Shown: positions 35,116 through 43,662 of the stretch, one piece after another | Numbering within the stretch: position 1 is the first letter of the stretch | Layout of the letters: each line of letters opens with the position of its first letter | NCBI RefSeq assembly: GCF_001263205.1 | Contig: NZ_CP012333.1 | Coordinates: 10,707,501 to 10,771,500 of the forward strand | DNA from: Labilithrix luteola | GTDB lineage: Bacteria > Myxococcota_A > Polyangia > Polyangiales > Polyangiaceae | Reading direction: 5' to 3' | DNA length: 64,000 nt | The notes under the pieces: model-generated | The model's input: only the letters and a program-made list of their open reading frames with translations | The model's database searches: none | Told to the model about the DNA's origin: nothing | Made by a program: the position numbers and the translations under genes

Positions 35116-38100
35116 CCCGCCTCGTCGACCAAGAAGCCCGCGATCGCATCGCCCACGATCTCGCCTCGACGCTCATCGTCGAAGCGGCCGCCGGCACCGG
35201 CAAGACCACGGCGCTCGTCGAGCGCGTCCTCTCGCTGCTCCGAACCGGAACCGCGACGCTGCGCACGCTCGTGGCCGTGACCTTCACCGAGAAGGCCGCT
35301 GGCGAGATGAAGCTTCGTCTCCGCACGGAGATCGAGAAGGCCAGGCGCGCTGCCGGCAGCGAGGGCGAGCGTGCCCACCTCAACCGCGCGCTCGCCGAGC
35401 TCGAGGCCGCCCACATCGGGACGATCCACGGCTTCTGCGCCGACATGCTGCGCGAGCGTCCCGTCGAAGCGAAGGTCGACCCGCTCTTCGAAGTGGCGTC
35501 CGAGAGCGAGTCGGAGCGCCTCTACGACGAGGCCTTCACGCGATGGTTCCAGGACACGCTCAAGGAGCCGGGTGAAGGCGTTGGCCGCGTCCTTCGGCGC
35601 GCAACGCGCGAGCGCGACCAAGACGGGCCGCGACGCGCGCTGCAGAAGGCGGGCTTCGGGCTCATCGGCCAGCGTGACTTCCCCACCCCGTATGCGCGCC
35701 CCGACTTCGATCGCGCCGCGGCCATCGATCCGCTCCTCGACAAGCTCCGGAACCTCGCCGCGTACGCGCCGAAAGGCTTTGCCGACAGCTGGCTCACGAA
35801 GAGCCTCCTCGAGATCTCGCGCGTCGTCTCCGAGATCGACCGGCGCGAAGGAGCTCGTGATTACGACGCCATCGAAGCGCTCTTGCGCACGCTCGCACGC
35901 CACAAGTGCTGGGGCTGGAAGGGCTCCGGTCAGTGGTTCAATCGCGCCGAAGGCATCCTGCGCCAGCACGTCATCGACGAGCGCGCCGCCGCGAAAGACG
36001 AGCTGGCGCGCGTTCTCGACGCGGCCGACGCCGACCTCGCGGCGCTCCTCTTCCGCGAGCTATGGGGCGAGGAAGGCGAAGGCAAGAGCCCGGCGGAGCG
36101 CGGCGTCGTCCGCGCCTACGAAGACCTGAAAGCACGCGCGGGAAAGCTCGACTTCCTCGACCTGCTCGCACTCACGCGCGATCTACTCGTGCAGAATGCA
36201 ACCGTCCGCAAGGAGCTCCAGAAGCGCTTCACGCACCTCCTCGTCGACGAATTCCAGGACACCGACCCGCTGCAGGCGGAGATCTTGCTCCTCCTCGCCG
36301 CCGACGATCCGTCCGTGGGCGACGCCGATGCCGCGCGCGTCGTCCCCGGCAAACTCTTCCTCGTCGGTGATCCGAAGCAGTCGATCTACCGCTTCCGCCG
36401 CGCAGACGTTTCGCTCTACGAGAGCATCAAGGAGCGCCTGCAGGGTCAGGGCGCCACCGTGGTGCATCTGCGAACGAGCTTCCGGAGCGCACCGTCCATC
36501 CAGGAGTTCGTCAACGCGGCGTTCACGCCGCTCATGAAGACCAACGAGGCGCGGTCTCAGGCAGCGTACGTACCGCTCGCGCCCCATCGCCCCGATCCCA
36601 CCGGACGGCCCACCGTCATCGCGCTGCCCGTGCCGAGGCCGTATTCGGAGTTCGGTCGCGTCACGAGCTGGAAGATCGAAGAGTCCCTGCCCGACGCCGT
36701 CGGCGCGTACATCGATTGGCTCGTCAACGTCAGCGGCTGGACCGTGACCGAGCGCGGCTCCGATGTGCCCGTGAAGCTCGAAGCACGCCACGTTTGCCTG
36801 CTTTTCAAGCGGCTCCAGAGCTTCGGCAACGACGTCACGCGTCCGTACGTTCGCTCGCTCGAAGTTCGGCGCATTCCCCACGTCCTCGTCGGCGGCAAGA
36901 GCTTCCACGAGCGCGAAGAGGTCATCGCCGTTCGCAGCGCGCTCGGCGCCGTCGAATGGCCCGACGACACGATGAGCGTCTACGCCGCGCTCCACGGCCC
37001 CTTCTTCGCCCTCGGCGACGACGCGCTGCTCGCCTTCAAGCACACGCAGAAGCACCTCCATCCGCTGCGCAAGCGCGACGAGACGAAGCTCACCGAGCTC
37101 ACGCGCCCCGTCGCACAAGCGCTCGACGTGCTCGCTCAGCTCCACGTGGGACGCAATCGCCGCCCCATCGCCGACACCATCGCGCGCTTCCTCGAAGCCA
37201 CACGCGCGCACGCCGGCATCGCCATCTGGCCGGCGGGCGAACAGGCGCTCGGCAACATCCTCCGCGTCCTCGACATGGCGCGCCGCTTCGAGCAGGGCTA
37301 CGCCACGTCGTTCCGCGCGTTCGTCGGTCGCCTCGACGAAGACGCCGAGCGCGGCGGAGCGAACGAAGCGCCGGTCGTCGAAGAAGGCACCGACGGCGTG
37401 CGCGTGATGACCGTCCATCGCGCGAAGGGCCTCGAGTTCCCCGTGGTCATCCTCGTCGACCCCACGGCCAATGCGACCTTCCGGGAACCTTCGCGTTACG
37501 TCGACGCCAAGCGAAAGCTCTTCGCGGTCCCGCTCTGCGGCGCGGCTCCGAAGGAGCTCCTCGAACGACGCGAAGAGCTCCTCCAGCAAGATCGTGAGGA
37601 GGCCGTGCGCCTCCTCTACGTCGCAACCACGCGCGCCCGCGAGCTGCTCGTCCTGCCCATCGTCGGTGACGAACGCGACGACTCTCCCGACGGCTGGCTC
37701 GAGCCGCTCAGCCACGTGCTCTACCCCAGCGAACGCGATCGGCGCGCGTCGCGACCCGCCCCCGGGTGCCCCACGTTCGGCGAAGACACCATCCTCGAAC
37801 GGCCGGAGACTGCCTCGCGCGGACCGGGGAGCTCGGTTCGACCGGGCTTGCACCGGCCCGCGCTCGGCAACCACGAGGTGGTCTTCTGGGATCCGCGTGC
37901 TCTCCGGCTCGATCGCGAAGACGAAGTCGGGCTTCGCCAGCAGAAGATCCTCGCAGTCGACGACAAGGGTACGGCGGCGCGCGACGGCATCGAACAACAT
38001 GCGGCGTGGCTCGAATCGCGGCGCACGGCGGTGGAACGTGCGTCGGTTCCGAGCGTGGTCGTCCACACCGTCACCGAGGCGAAAGACGCGCCGGAAACGA

Positions 38101-38597
38101 AGGCCGCCGAGGTCGTGTTCGAGGCCACCAGCGCCACACGTGGCGCACGCCCCCACGGCAAACGCTTCGGTGTGCTCGTCCACGCCATCCTCGCCACCAT
38201 CGCGCTCGACGACGACGCTGCGCGCATCGCCGATACTGCGAGAATCCAAGGACGGATCGTCGGGGCGTCGGAAGACGAAGTGGCGGGCGCCCGTGATGCC
38301 GTGGCCGCTGCGCTCGCGCATCCACTTCTCGTGCGTGCGCGCAACGCCGAGCGCCTCGAACGCGAGACGCCAGTGATGGTTCGCGAGGACGACGGTTCGC
38401 TCGTCGAAGGCGTGGTCGACCTCGCCTTCCTCGAGAAAGACGACCGCGGCAACCTCGTGTGGACCGTCGTCGATTTCAAGACGGACGTCGAGCTCGCGGC
38501 GCGCAAAGACGCCTACGTGAAGCAGGTCGCTACGTACGTCGATGCGATTGCCCGCGCGACGGGACAGCCCGCAAAAGGTGCGCTGCTCTCGGTCTGA
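35112..38597 (+). CDS. AddA/RecB-like UvrD helicase-nuclease
   Basis: A 1161-aa SF1A helicase with Walker A EAAAGTGKTTALVERVL, motif Ia VAVTFTEKAAGEMKLRLR, AHIGTIHGFCADMLR, motif II LLVDEFQDTDPLQ, motif III LVGDPKQSIYRFRRADV, motif V VRVMTVHRAKGLEFPVVIL and motif VI RLLYVATTRARELL. The C-terminal RecB-family nuclease has GVLVHAIL, VEGVVDLAFLE and VVDFKTD with the following YxxQ-like VKQVATYVDAI. It is coupled to the AddB-like gene by an ATGA overlap, forming an AddAB-type end-resection complex. No recC/recD homologues or recA are in view. It is somewhat shorter than Bacillus AddA. Confidence 0.92.
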   Translation: MTRLVDQEARDRIAHDLASTLIVEAAAGTGKTTALVERVLSLLRTGTATLRTLVAVTFTEKAAGEMKLRLRTEIEKARRAAGSEGERAHLNRALAELEAAHIGTIHGFCADMLRERPVEAKVDPLFEVASESESERLYDEAFTRWFQDTLKEPGEGVGRVLRRATRERDQDGPRRALQKAGFGLIGQRDFPTPYARPDFDRAAAIDPLLDKLRNLAAYAPKGFADSWLTKSLLEISRVVSEIDRREGARDYDAIEALLRTLARHKCWGWKGSGQWFNRAEGILRQHVIDERAAAKDELARVLDAADADLAALLFRELWGEEGEGKSPAERGVVRAYEDLKARAGKLDFLDLLALTRDLLVQNATVRKELQKRFTHLLVDEFQDTDPLQAEILLLLAADDPSVGDADAARVVPGKLFLVGDPKQSIYRFRRADVSLYESIKERLQGQGATVVHLRTSFRSAPSIQEFVNAAFTPLMKTNEARSQAAYVPLAPHRPDPTGRPTVIALPVPRPYSEFGRVTSWKIEESLPDAVGAYIDWLVNVSGWTVTERGSDVPVKLEARHVCLLFKRLQSFGNDVTRPYVRSLEVRRIPHVLVGGKSFHEREEVIAVRSALGAVEWPDDTMSVYAALHGPFFALGDDALLAFKHTQKHLHPLRKRDETKLTELTRPVAQALDVLAQLHVGRNRRPIADTIARFLEATRAHAGIAIWPAGEQALGNILRVLDMARRFEQGYATSFRAFVGRLDEDAERGGANEAPVVEEGTDGVRVMTVHRAKGLEFPVVILVDPTANATFREPSRYVDAKRKLFAVPLCGAAPKELLERREELLQQDREEAVRLLYVATTRARELLVLPIVGDERDDSPDGWLEPLSHVLYPSERDRRASRPAPGCPTFGEDTILERPETASRGPGSSVRPGLHRPALGNHEVVFWDPRALRLDREDEVGLRQQKILAVDDKGTAARDGIEQHAAWLESRRTAVERASVPSVVVHTVTEAKDAPETKAAEVVFEATSATRGARPHGKRFGVLVHAILATIALDDDAARIADTARIQGRIVGASEDEVAGARDAVAAALAHPLLVRARNAERLERETPVMVREDDGSLVEGVVDLAFLEKDDRGNLVWTVVDFKTDVELAARKDAYVKQVATYVDAIARATGQPAKGALLSV

Positions 38598-38666
38598 TTC
38601 GAAGATCGCTCGAGAAGCGCGCTGGCGCTTGGCACACGCGCTTCGTTGGCGCATTCTTCGCGCCCC

Positions 38667-40862
38667 ATGCAAGGCCGACTGTCGCGAAGCGCGCTCTTCT
38701 TCTGTCTGTCCAGCTTGTCCGTTCTCTCGGTTTCGTGCGCCGGACAGGCACCCGCACCTTCGGCGCCGCCGGTCACCACGGCTCAGCCTGCGTCGTCGAG
38801 CTCGGCCACCAAGGGAAGCGCAGCTGTCGCGCTCGCTCCTCTCGACGTCGATCCCGTCGTCGTCGGACTCGGCCGCTCGAATGCCGGTCCGGGAACCGAG
38901 GCGGACGCAGGGCTCGCACGCGACGGCATCGTTCGCCTCTGCGACGAGAGCCTCGCGCGCGCAACGTCGCTGCTCGACGAGATCCGCGCGCTCGACGGAA
39001 AGCCCGACAGCGAGCTCACGTGGGCGTCGACCGTCGGAAAGCTCGACCACGCGAAGATCGCCCTGCGCAACGCGGGTGACTTCCCGTCGCTCATGGCCGT
39101 CTCCCACCCGGACGAGACCGTGCGCGATCGCGCCAAGACGTGCGAGCCGCGTATCGACAAGCTCGAGACGAGTCTCTGGCTCGATCCCAAGCTCGCGAGC
39201 GTCATCAAGCGGTACGCAGCGCGTAACGAGAAGCTCTCGGGCCCGCAGAAGCGCCTCATGGATCGGGTCGTTCGCGACTTCCGGCGCAACGGCCTCGACC
39301 TCGATCCGAAGGGCCAGGCACGCCTTCGCGAGTTGAACGAACAGCTCACGCAGCTCGGTCAGGATTTCGACTCGAACCTCGCCGCATCGCACCTCACCAT
39401 CGACGCCACGCCCGCCGAGCTCGAGGGTCTGCCGAAGGAGTGGCTCGCCGCGCACACGCCGAAGGCCAACGGCAAAATCGAGATCACCACCGACTATCCG
39501 GATTACTTCCCGGTCGTCACGTACGCGAAGAACCGCAAGGTCGCCCTCGAGCTCTACAAGCAATTCGACAATCGCGGCGCCGACAAGAACGTGGCGCTGA
39601 TCGAGAAGATCCTCGTTCTTCGAAACGAGAAGGCCAAGCTCCTCGGCTATTCGACGTGGGCCGACTACGTGACCGAGCCGCGCATGGCCAAGAGCGCGCA
39701 GAACGTCGCGACGTTCCTCGAGGGCCTGCGCAAGCACCTCGCGAAGAAGGGCGACCAGGAAATCGCCGAGTTCCGCGCGATGCACGTGAAGCTCGGCGGA
39801 AAGCCGAACGACGTCTTGCCGCCCTCCGATCGTCTGTATTTGGAGGACCAGGTTCGAAAGGCGAAATACGGTCTCGATTCGAAGGAAGTCAGCCAGTACT
39901 TCGAAGTCCGCAACGTCAAAGAGGGGCTCCTCGCCATCACCTCGAAGATGTTCGGCTTGAAGTACCGCCCCGCGCCGAACCTTCCCACCTGGCATCCGGA
40001 CGTCGAGCCCATGGAGGTGACCGACACGAACGGCAAGGTGCTCGGCCGCTTCTATTTCGACCTCTATCCGCGTGAAGGCAAATACAAGCACGCCGCGGTC
40101 TTCAGCATTCGCGACACGATGAAGATGGATGACGGCTCGCGCCTCATGCCCATCGCCGCCATCGAGTGCAACTTCCCGAAGCCGGGCGGCGCAGGCCCCG
40201 CGCTCATGACTCACCAGGACGCGGTGACCTTCTTCCACGAGTTCGGTCACATCCTGCACCACGTGCTCAGCAACGCGGAGCTCTCGACCTTCGCGGGAAC
40301 GAGCGTCGCGCGCGACTTCGTCGAATCGCCCTCGCAGATGCTCGAAGAGTGGGCATGGGCCAAGGAGACGCTCGATCTCTTCGCGGTCCACTACGAGACC
40401 AAGAAGCCGATGCCGGCCAAGCTGCATGCGGCCATGCTCCGCTCGCGTGGCTTCGGTCGCGCCCTCGCCACCCAGCGCCAGCTCTTCCTCGCGGCGCTCG
40501 ACCAGGCCTATCACACGCGCCCGTTGGTCGACGGCCACAGCGTCGACACCACCAAGGTGCTCGCCGAGATCAACGACTCGTACACGCCGTTCAAGTACGT
40601 CGAAGGCACGCACTTCCAGGCAACCTTCGGCCACCTCATCGGTTACGACGCCGGCTACTACGGCTACCAGTGGGCGCTCTCGATCGCGCAAGATCTCTTC
40701 ACCCGCTTCAAGAAGGAAGGGATGCTGAACCCCAAGGTCGCCGCCGACTACCGCGCGAAGATCCTCGAGCCCGGCGCCTCCGACGACGAGGCCAAGCTCG
40801 TCGAGAACTTCCTCGGTCGCCCGGGGACCGACGCGGCGTACAAGGCCTTCCTGCTCGAGTAG
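38667..40862 (+). CDS. M3-family oligoendopeptidase (thimet/neurolysin-like) lipoprotein
   Basis: A 731-aa protein with lipobox SVSC followed by an Ala/Pro-rich linker, so it is exported and lipid-anchored, unlike cytoplasmic E. coli Prlc/OpdA. The catalytic M3 signature is VTFFHEFGHILHHVLS (HExGH), with the third ligand Glu expected in FVESPSQMLEEWAW, and the family blocks GRFYFDLYPREGKYKHAA and HxxxxGYDAGYYGYQW. It should cleave short peptides in the periplasm or at the surface. ATG 38667 was taken because it starts the signal peptide; an ATG 21 bp upstream is possible. Confidence 0.92.
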   Translation: MQGRLSRSALFFCLSSLSVLSVSCAGQAPAPSAPPVTTAQPASSSSATKGSAAVALAPLDVDPVVVGLGRSNAGPGTEADAGLARDGIVRLCDESLARATSLLDEIRALDGKPDSELTWASTVGKLDHAKIALRNAGDFPSLMAVSHPDETVRDRAKTCEPRIDKLETSLWLDPKLASVIKRYAARNEKLSGPQKRLMDRVVRDFRRNGLDLDPKGQARLRELNEQLTQLGQDFDSNLAASHLTIDATPAELEGLPKEWLAAHTPKANGKIEITTDYPDYFPVVTYAKNRKVALELYKQFDNRGADKNVALIEKILVLRNEKAKLLGYSTWADYVTEPRMAKSAQNVATFLEGLRKHLAKKGDQEIAEFRAMHVKLGGKPNDVLPPSDRLYLEDQVRKAKYGLDSKEVSQYFEVRNVKEGLLAITSKMFGLKYRPAPNLPTWHPDVEPMEVTDTNGKVLGRFYFDLYPREGKYKHAAVFSIRDTMKMDDGSRLMPIAAIECNFPKPGGAGPALMTHQDAVTFFHEFGHILHHVLSNAELSTFAGTSVARDFVESPSQMLEEWAWAKETLDLFAVHYETKKPMPAKLHAAMLRSRGFGRALATQRQLFLAALDQAYHTRPLVDGHSVDTTKVLAEINDSYTPFKYVEGTHFQATFGHLIGYDAGYYGYQWALSIAQDLFTRFKKEGMLNPKVAADYRAKILEPGASDDEAKLVENFLGRPGTDAAYKAFLLE

Positions 40863-40905
40863 TCGAACGCGCGCGACGAGCTACACTTCCGAAGAACGCT
40901 CGGTC

Positions 40906-41127
40906 ATGACACTCGATGAAGCACTCGCTCGCGCCTCGGAAGAGAACGGCCTCGCGGAGTACTACCGTGACATCGTGAGGCCGCTCATCCGTGACAACTC
41001 GCACAACTCGCATAATTCGGACGGCGAAGGCCGCTGGCCTCGCTGCTGCGGTGGAGGTTGCGAGCCCTGCGCCGAACAGCTCATCCGCGTGGCGAAGCGG
41101 ACACTCGAGCTCATGAAGAGCGAATAG
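40906..41127 (+). CDS. Small Cys-rich protein (CCGGGCEPC)
   Basis: A 73-aa protein. The helical start (MTLDEALARASEENGLAEYYRDIV) is followed by a short Asn/His/Ser linker with repeated HNS and a compact Cys cluster RCCGGGCEPCAEQ, then a helix. The CCGxGCxxC pattern recalls the 'oxidoreductase-like' N-terminal domain (OXLD1 type), but that family's downstream Trp-Asp is absent. Zinc or Fe-S binding is possible. Its 3' end overlaps the convergent sedolisin remnant by 17 bp. Confidence 0.6.
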   Translation: MTLDEALARASEENGLAEYYRDIVRPLIRDNSHNSHNSDGEGRWPRCCGGGCEPCAEQLIRVAKRTLELMKSE

Positions 41128-41565
41128 CACTCTCGAGCGCAGCAACGTCGGGGACGCCGAGGCCCGTTGCCGGATTCCAACCTTTCTCGGCACGGAATCC
41201 AGGGACGGCGAACCACCGGCGTCGTGCGGAGCCGTCGAGACCAGGGAGCACCATGTCCGTCGAGCCTTCCTCGATGCCACGGAAGACGTGCGGCTCGTCG
41301 ATCGCCAGTCGATAGAGATGGGGATTCACGGAACCAAGGCGGGGGCACGTTCGCTCGCGTCGCGCCTCGTTCAGACGAGCGACGATGCCCGCCCAGATCG
41401 GCGCGGCAACGCTGGTCCCGCCCGCGTCATCACGCCAGAGCCCTTCGAAGAGCGTCGCGAACGACGACGGGCGGCCTTCGTCGTCCGGTCCCCACGCCAT
41501 CAGCGAGACGTCCGGCTGCGCGCGCCCGCGAGGAATCGCGGCCGGGCGGCCTTTGCCGCGTGAAT
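41111..41565 (-). pseudogene. C-terminal remnant of a sedolisin (S53) serine protease
   Basis: About 150 codons with S53 features: AQPDVSLMAWGP, the catalytic-Ser region DDAGGTSVAAPIWAGIVARLNE, SVNPHLYRL, VFRGIEEGSTDMVLPG and GWNPATGLGVPDVAALE. The N-terminal pro-domain and the Glu/Asp of the catalytic triad are absent. Upstream in the same frame the sequence turns into the end of the halogenase, so a deletion has joined the two. The left border of the fusion (about 41545-41565) is an estimate. Confidence 0.8.
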
Positions 41566-42787
41566 AGTTGTTGCCATAGAAGTAGCGAGCCAGCGTGAGG
41601 AACGCTCCATACTCGCCTCGGCGAGATAATCGGCATAGGCTCGCCAGAGCGCAGCCTGCGGCAAGTCTGGCCGCTTCCGTGCCGTCAGCCACGTATACGC
41701 AGCTCGATGCCCCCGTCTGAAGGGCGAGCGTCACGCCCGTCGAAAGAATCGGGTCGACGAACATCGCAGCATCGCCGGCGGCGGCCCAGCCATCCCCCAC
41801 GGGTTCACGTGCCCACGACGACGCAATCTTTGCACGCAGCAACGGGCTGGCCTTTGGGAAGGATGTCGTCGCGCAGCTCCGCCTCTTCGACGAACCCCGC
41901 AACCTCCGGGCAAGAGCGCAGCATCGCCCAGAAGAACGATTCGAGGTCGACGTCTTTCAGGCGATCTTTGAAATGACGCGTATTGGTGACGGCGCCGACC
42001 GTCATGAGGTCGCGACCGAGAGGGAAATACCAAATCCAGCCCTTTTCGACGGCGGCGATGAACACCGTGGACCGATCCTCCGTACCGCTGTACGTGACCT
42101 TCCACTTCGCGCCCTTAAGATATCCGTGCACGGCGAAGTTGTTGAGCGTCTCGTCGTGCTCGCGCTGTCCGCGCGTCATGAGGGCGTTCAAACCACTCGC
42201 ATCGAGCAGAAAGGCGGCGCGAATTCGACCGGATTCAGCGACATCGTTCTCCCACGAGATCGCGCGTACCGACGTCCGGAACGACCTGCAGAGCCGTGGC
42301 GCGCGTTCCCTCACGCACCTCGACGCCGAGTTTCTTGGCATTGTCGAGGAGCATCTCGTCGAAGACCGAACGCTCGACGTTGAATGCCGAGTACGGCGTG
42401 TTCTGCTTTTGGCCGGGACCAAGCAGACGCTCGAAATCCTGCCCCGTGACCTCGATGAGGTCCGAGCCGCCCCCATTGCGCGTGGTTTGCTGGAGCGTCA
42501 GATAGTCGGCATTCTACGGAGCGCGATCACGGCCCCACACGAAGGTCACGCCCATCTTCTTGACGACTCGACGCCAGGAGCTCCTCGTAGACGCCCAGAT
42601 CCTTGAACACGCCGTTCGCCGCCGGAATCGTGGATTCACCGATGTGCCAGCGAGGAAATCGCTCCTTTTCCAGGAGGACGATACGCGCTTCGGGAGCGTA
42701 CTTCTTGGCAATGGCCGCAAACGCACTTCCGGCGGGGCCGCCGCCGAGCACCACGCAATCGGCAGTTTCGAGCGTCTTGGTCGTCAT
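41566..42787 (-). pseudogene. FAD-dependent halogenase, broken by a nonsense codon and frameshifts
   Basis: ATG 42787 has AGAGGAG upstream. Frame one reads the FAD-binding CVVLGGGPAGSAFAAIA and RFPRWHIGESTIP, typical of tryptophan/pyrrole-type halogenases. After ELLAS (about 42562) one extra base moves reading to VVKKMGVTFVWGRDRAP, then an in-frame TAG (42514-42516) where the family usually has Trp. The same frame continues NADYLTLQQTTRNGGGSDLIEVTG ... FERLLGPGQ up to about 42262, where another extra base leads to WENDVAESGRIRAAFLLDASG ... WYFPLGRD ... FVEEAELRDD. Near 41832 a third shift reaches DGWAAAGDAAMFVDP and STGVTLALQTG. Probably two more shifts lie near 41580-41650. The WxWxIP-type motif is not visible in this form. 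Confidence 0.85.
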
Positions 42788-42821
42788 GGTCGAACTCCTC
42801 TGGTGAAATGATTCCCACGGC

Positions 42822-42844
42822 CTTACCGAACGTGATTCGGCAAG
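42822..42844 (-). other. Hairpin between precursor-like peptide gene and halogenase
   Basis: CTTGCCGAA and TTCGGTAAG (minus-strand reading) form a 9-bp stem with one G-U pair and a 5-nt loop. There is no T-run. It lies in the 80-bp gap after the small gene, where RiPP operons often carry an attenuator or mRNA-stabilising hairpin. Confidence 0.55.
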
Positions 42845-42867
42845 ACCGGGGGATTCGATGTCGGCTC

Positions 42868-43008
42868 TCAGAAACCGAAATTGAGGTCGGTGAGGGGCGC
42901 GCGCTCGAGCTCGACGACCTCGAGGGTCTCTTCCGCGTTCTCCTGGACGTCGAAGCCCTCGCGGGTCTCGAGCTCGACCGACTCCTGCTTGATTTCGTGC
43001 TTGTTCAT
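42868..43008 (-). CDS. 46-aa RiPP-precursor-like peptide
   Basis: A short gene with a near-perfect Shine-Dalgarno (AAGGAG, 6 bases before ATG 43008). The peptide is acidic and hydrophilic: MNKHEIKQESVELETREG, then a Glu/Val-rich middle, and a different C-terminus, RAPLTDLNFGF, ending in Phe-Gly-Phe. A charged helical leader plus a short hydrophobic core is the usual layout of ribosomal peptide natural-product precursors. It has no Cys and no Trp. It sits between a diiron-oxidase remnant and a halogenase remnant, downstream of an MFS exporter, on the same strand. It is the only intact gene of the presumed biosynthetic set apart from the exporter. No known precursor family was recognised, so the class is inference. 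Confidence 0.6.
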   Translation of the reverse strand: MNKHEIKQESVELETREGFDVQENAEETLEVVELERAPLTDLNFGF

Positions 43009-43055
43009 GGTGTTCTCCTTTTCTTGTCGTGGGTTGTTGGTGATTCCGAATCGAG

Positions 43056-43662
43056 TCATGCGAGCGAGGCGGCAATCGCCGTGTCGTCGACATGGCCCGA
43101 CGAGGGAGTTTCGAAACAAAGGCGCGACGTCTCGTACGCCGCTATGGCGACCGCCTGGCGTTCCTCCGCCGAGCATCGTGCGAGGACGCGAACGGTGCCT
43201 GCGACGTGGTCTTCGTCGCTGCCGATCGCGCTATGGACGCGCAGACAACGCCTGGCTCGGACGCCCGGCGGCAGTACCGTCTCGACGCGTTCGACGTCGT
43301 GCGCGTCGACCGTCGTCGCGAGTCGTTCGAGCGCATAGGCATAGCCCACGCAGCCGATTGGATCTTGGCACGGGCACGCTTCTCGAAGGCCGCCACGAGA
43401 CGCATCGCGATCGGCGGCTGGAGCGCCTCGAGGGTTCGCTCCGGTGCGTGCCCCAGCGCCGCGAGATCGCGCAGCGCGAGGAGATCGTGATTGTGCTCTT
43501 CACGGGCCCGCTCGAGCGCCCAGTTCGCGAGCACCGAGCGATTCTGGCGAGCGCGCGCGGCCACGGATTTACGGGCCTTTTGGACTCCTCTCAGGCCGCG
43601 AACCTCGCCGTTTGGCGTGCGCGCACGTGCTCGATGCGTGCGCGCACGTGCGCACGAGTCAC
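43056..43662 (-). pseudogene. Heme-oxygenase-like (iron-containing redox) enzyme, damaged
   Basis: A GTG at 43662 overlaps the MFS stop (GTGA) and would open this gene (TRAHVRARIEHVRARQTARF) but meets a TGA after 23 codons. In another frame the body reads VLANWALERAREEHNHDLLALRDLAALG and TLEALQPPIA, then one base is lost near 43380 and reading moves to CQDPIGCVGYAYALE ... RVHSAIGSDEDHVAGTV ... ERQAVAIAAYETSRLCF. EExxHD, GYxYxLE and HxxxDxxH are typical of heme-oxygenase-like diiron oxidases. The first helices, which supply metal ligands, are missing or scrambled. Confidence 0.75.

Noticed and set aside
36183..40691. A 1502-codon open frame on the minus strand opposite the AddA-like and M3 peptidase genes
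   Set aside because: Arg/Glu/Val-rich composition with no domain motifs, while the plus-strand frames carry complete helicase and peptidase signatures. Long antisense frames are expected at this GC content.
41111..43662. Frame damage as sequencing error
   Set aside because: Cannot be excluded, but many long genes elsewhere in the window are intact, and here a substitution-type stop, shifts and a gene fusion coincide, which fits decay better.
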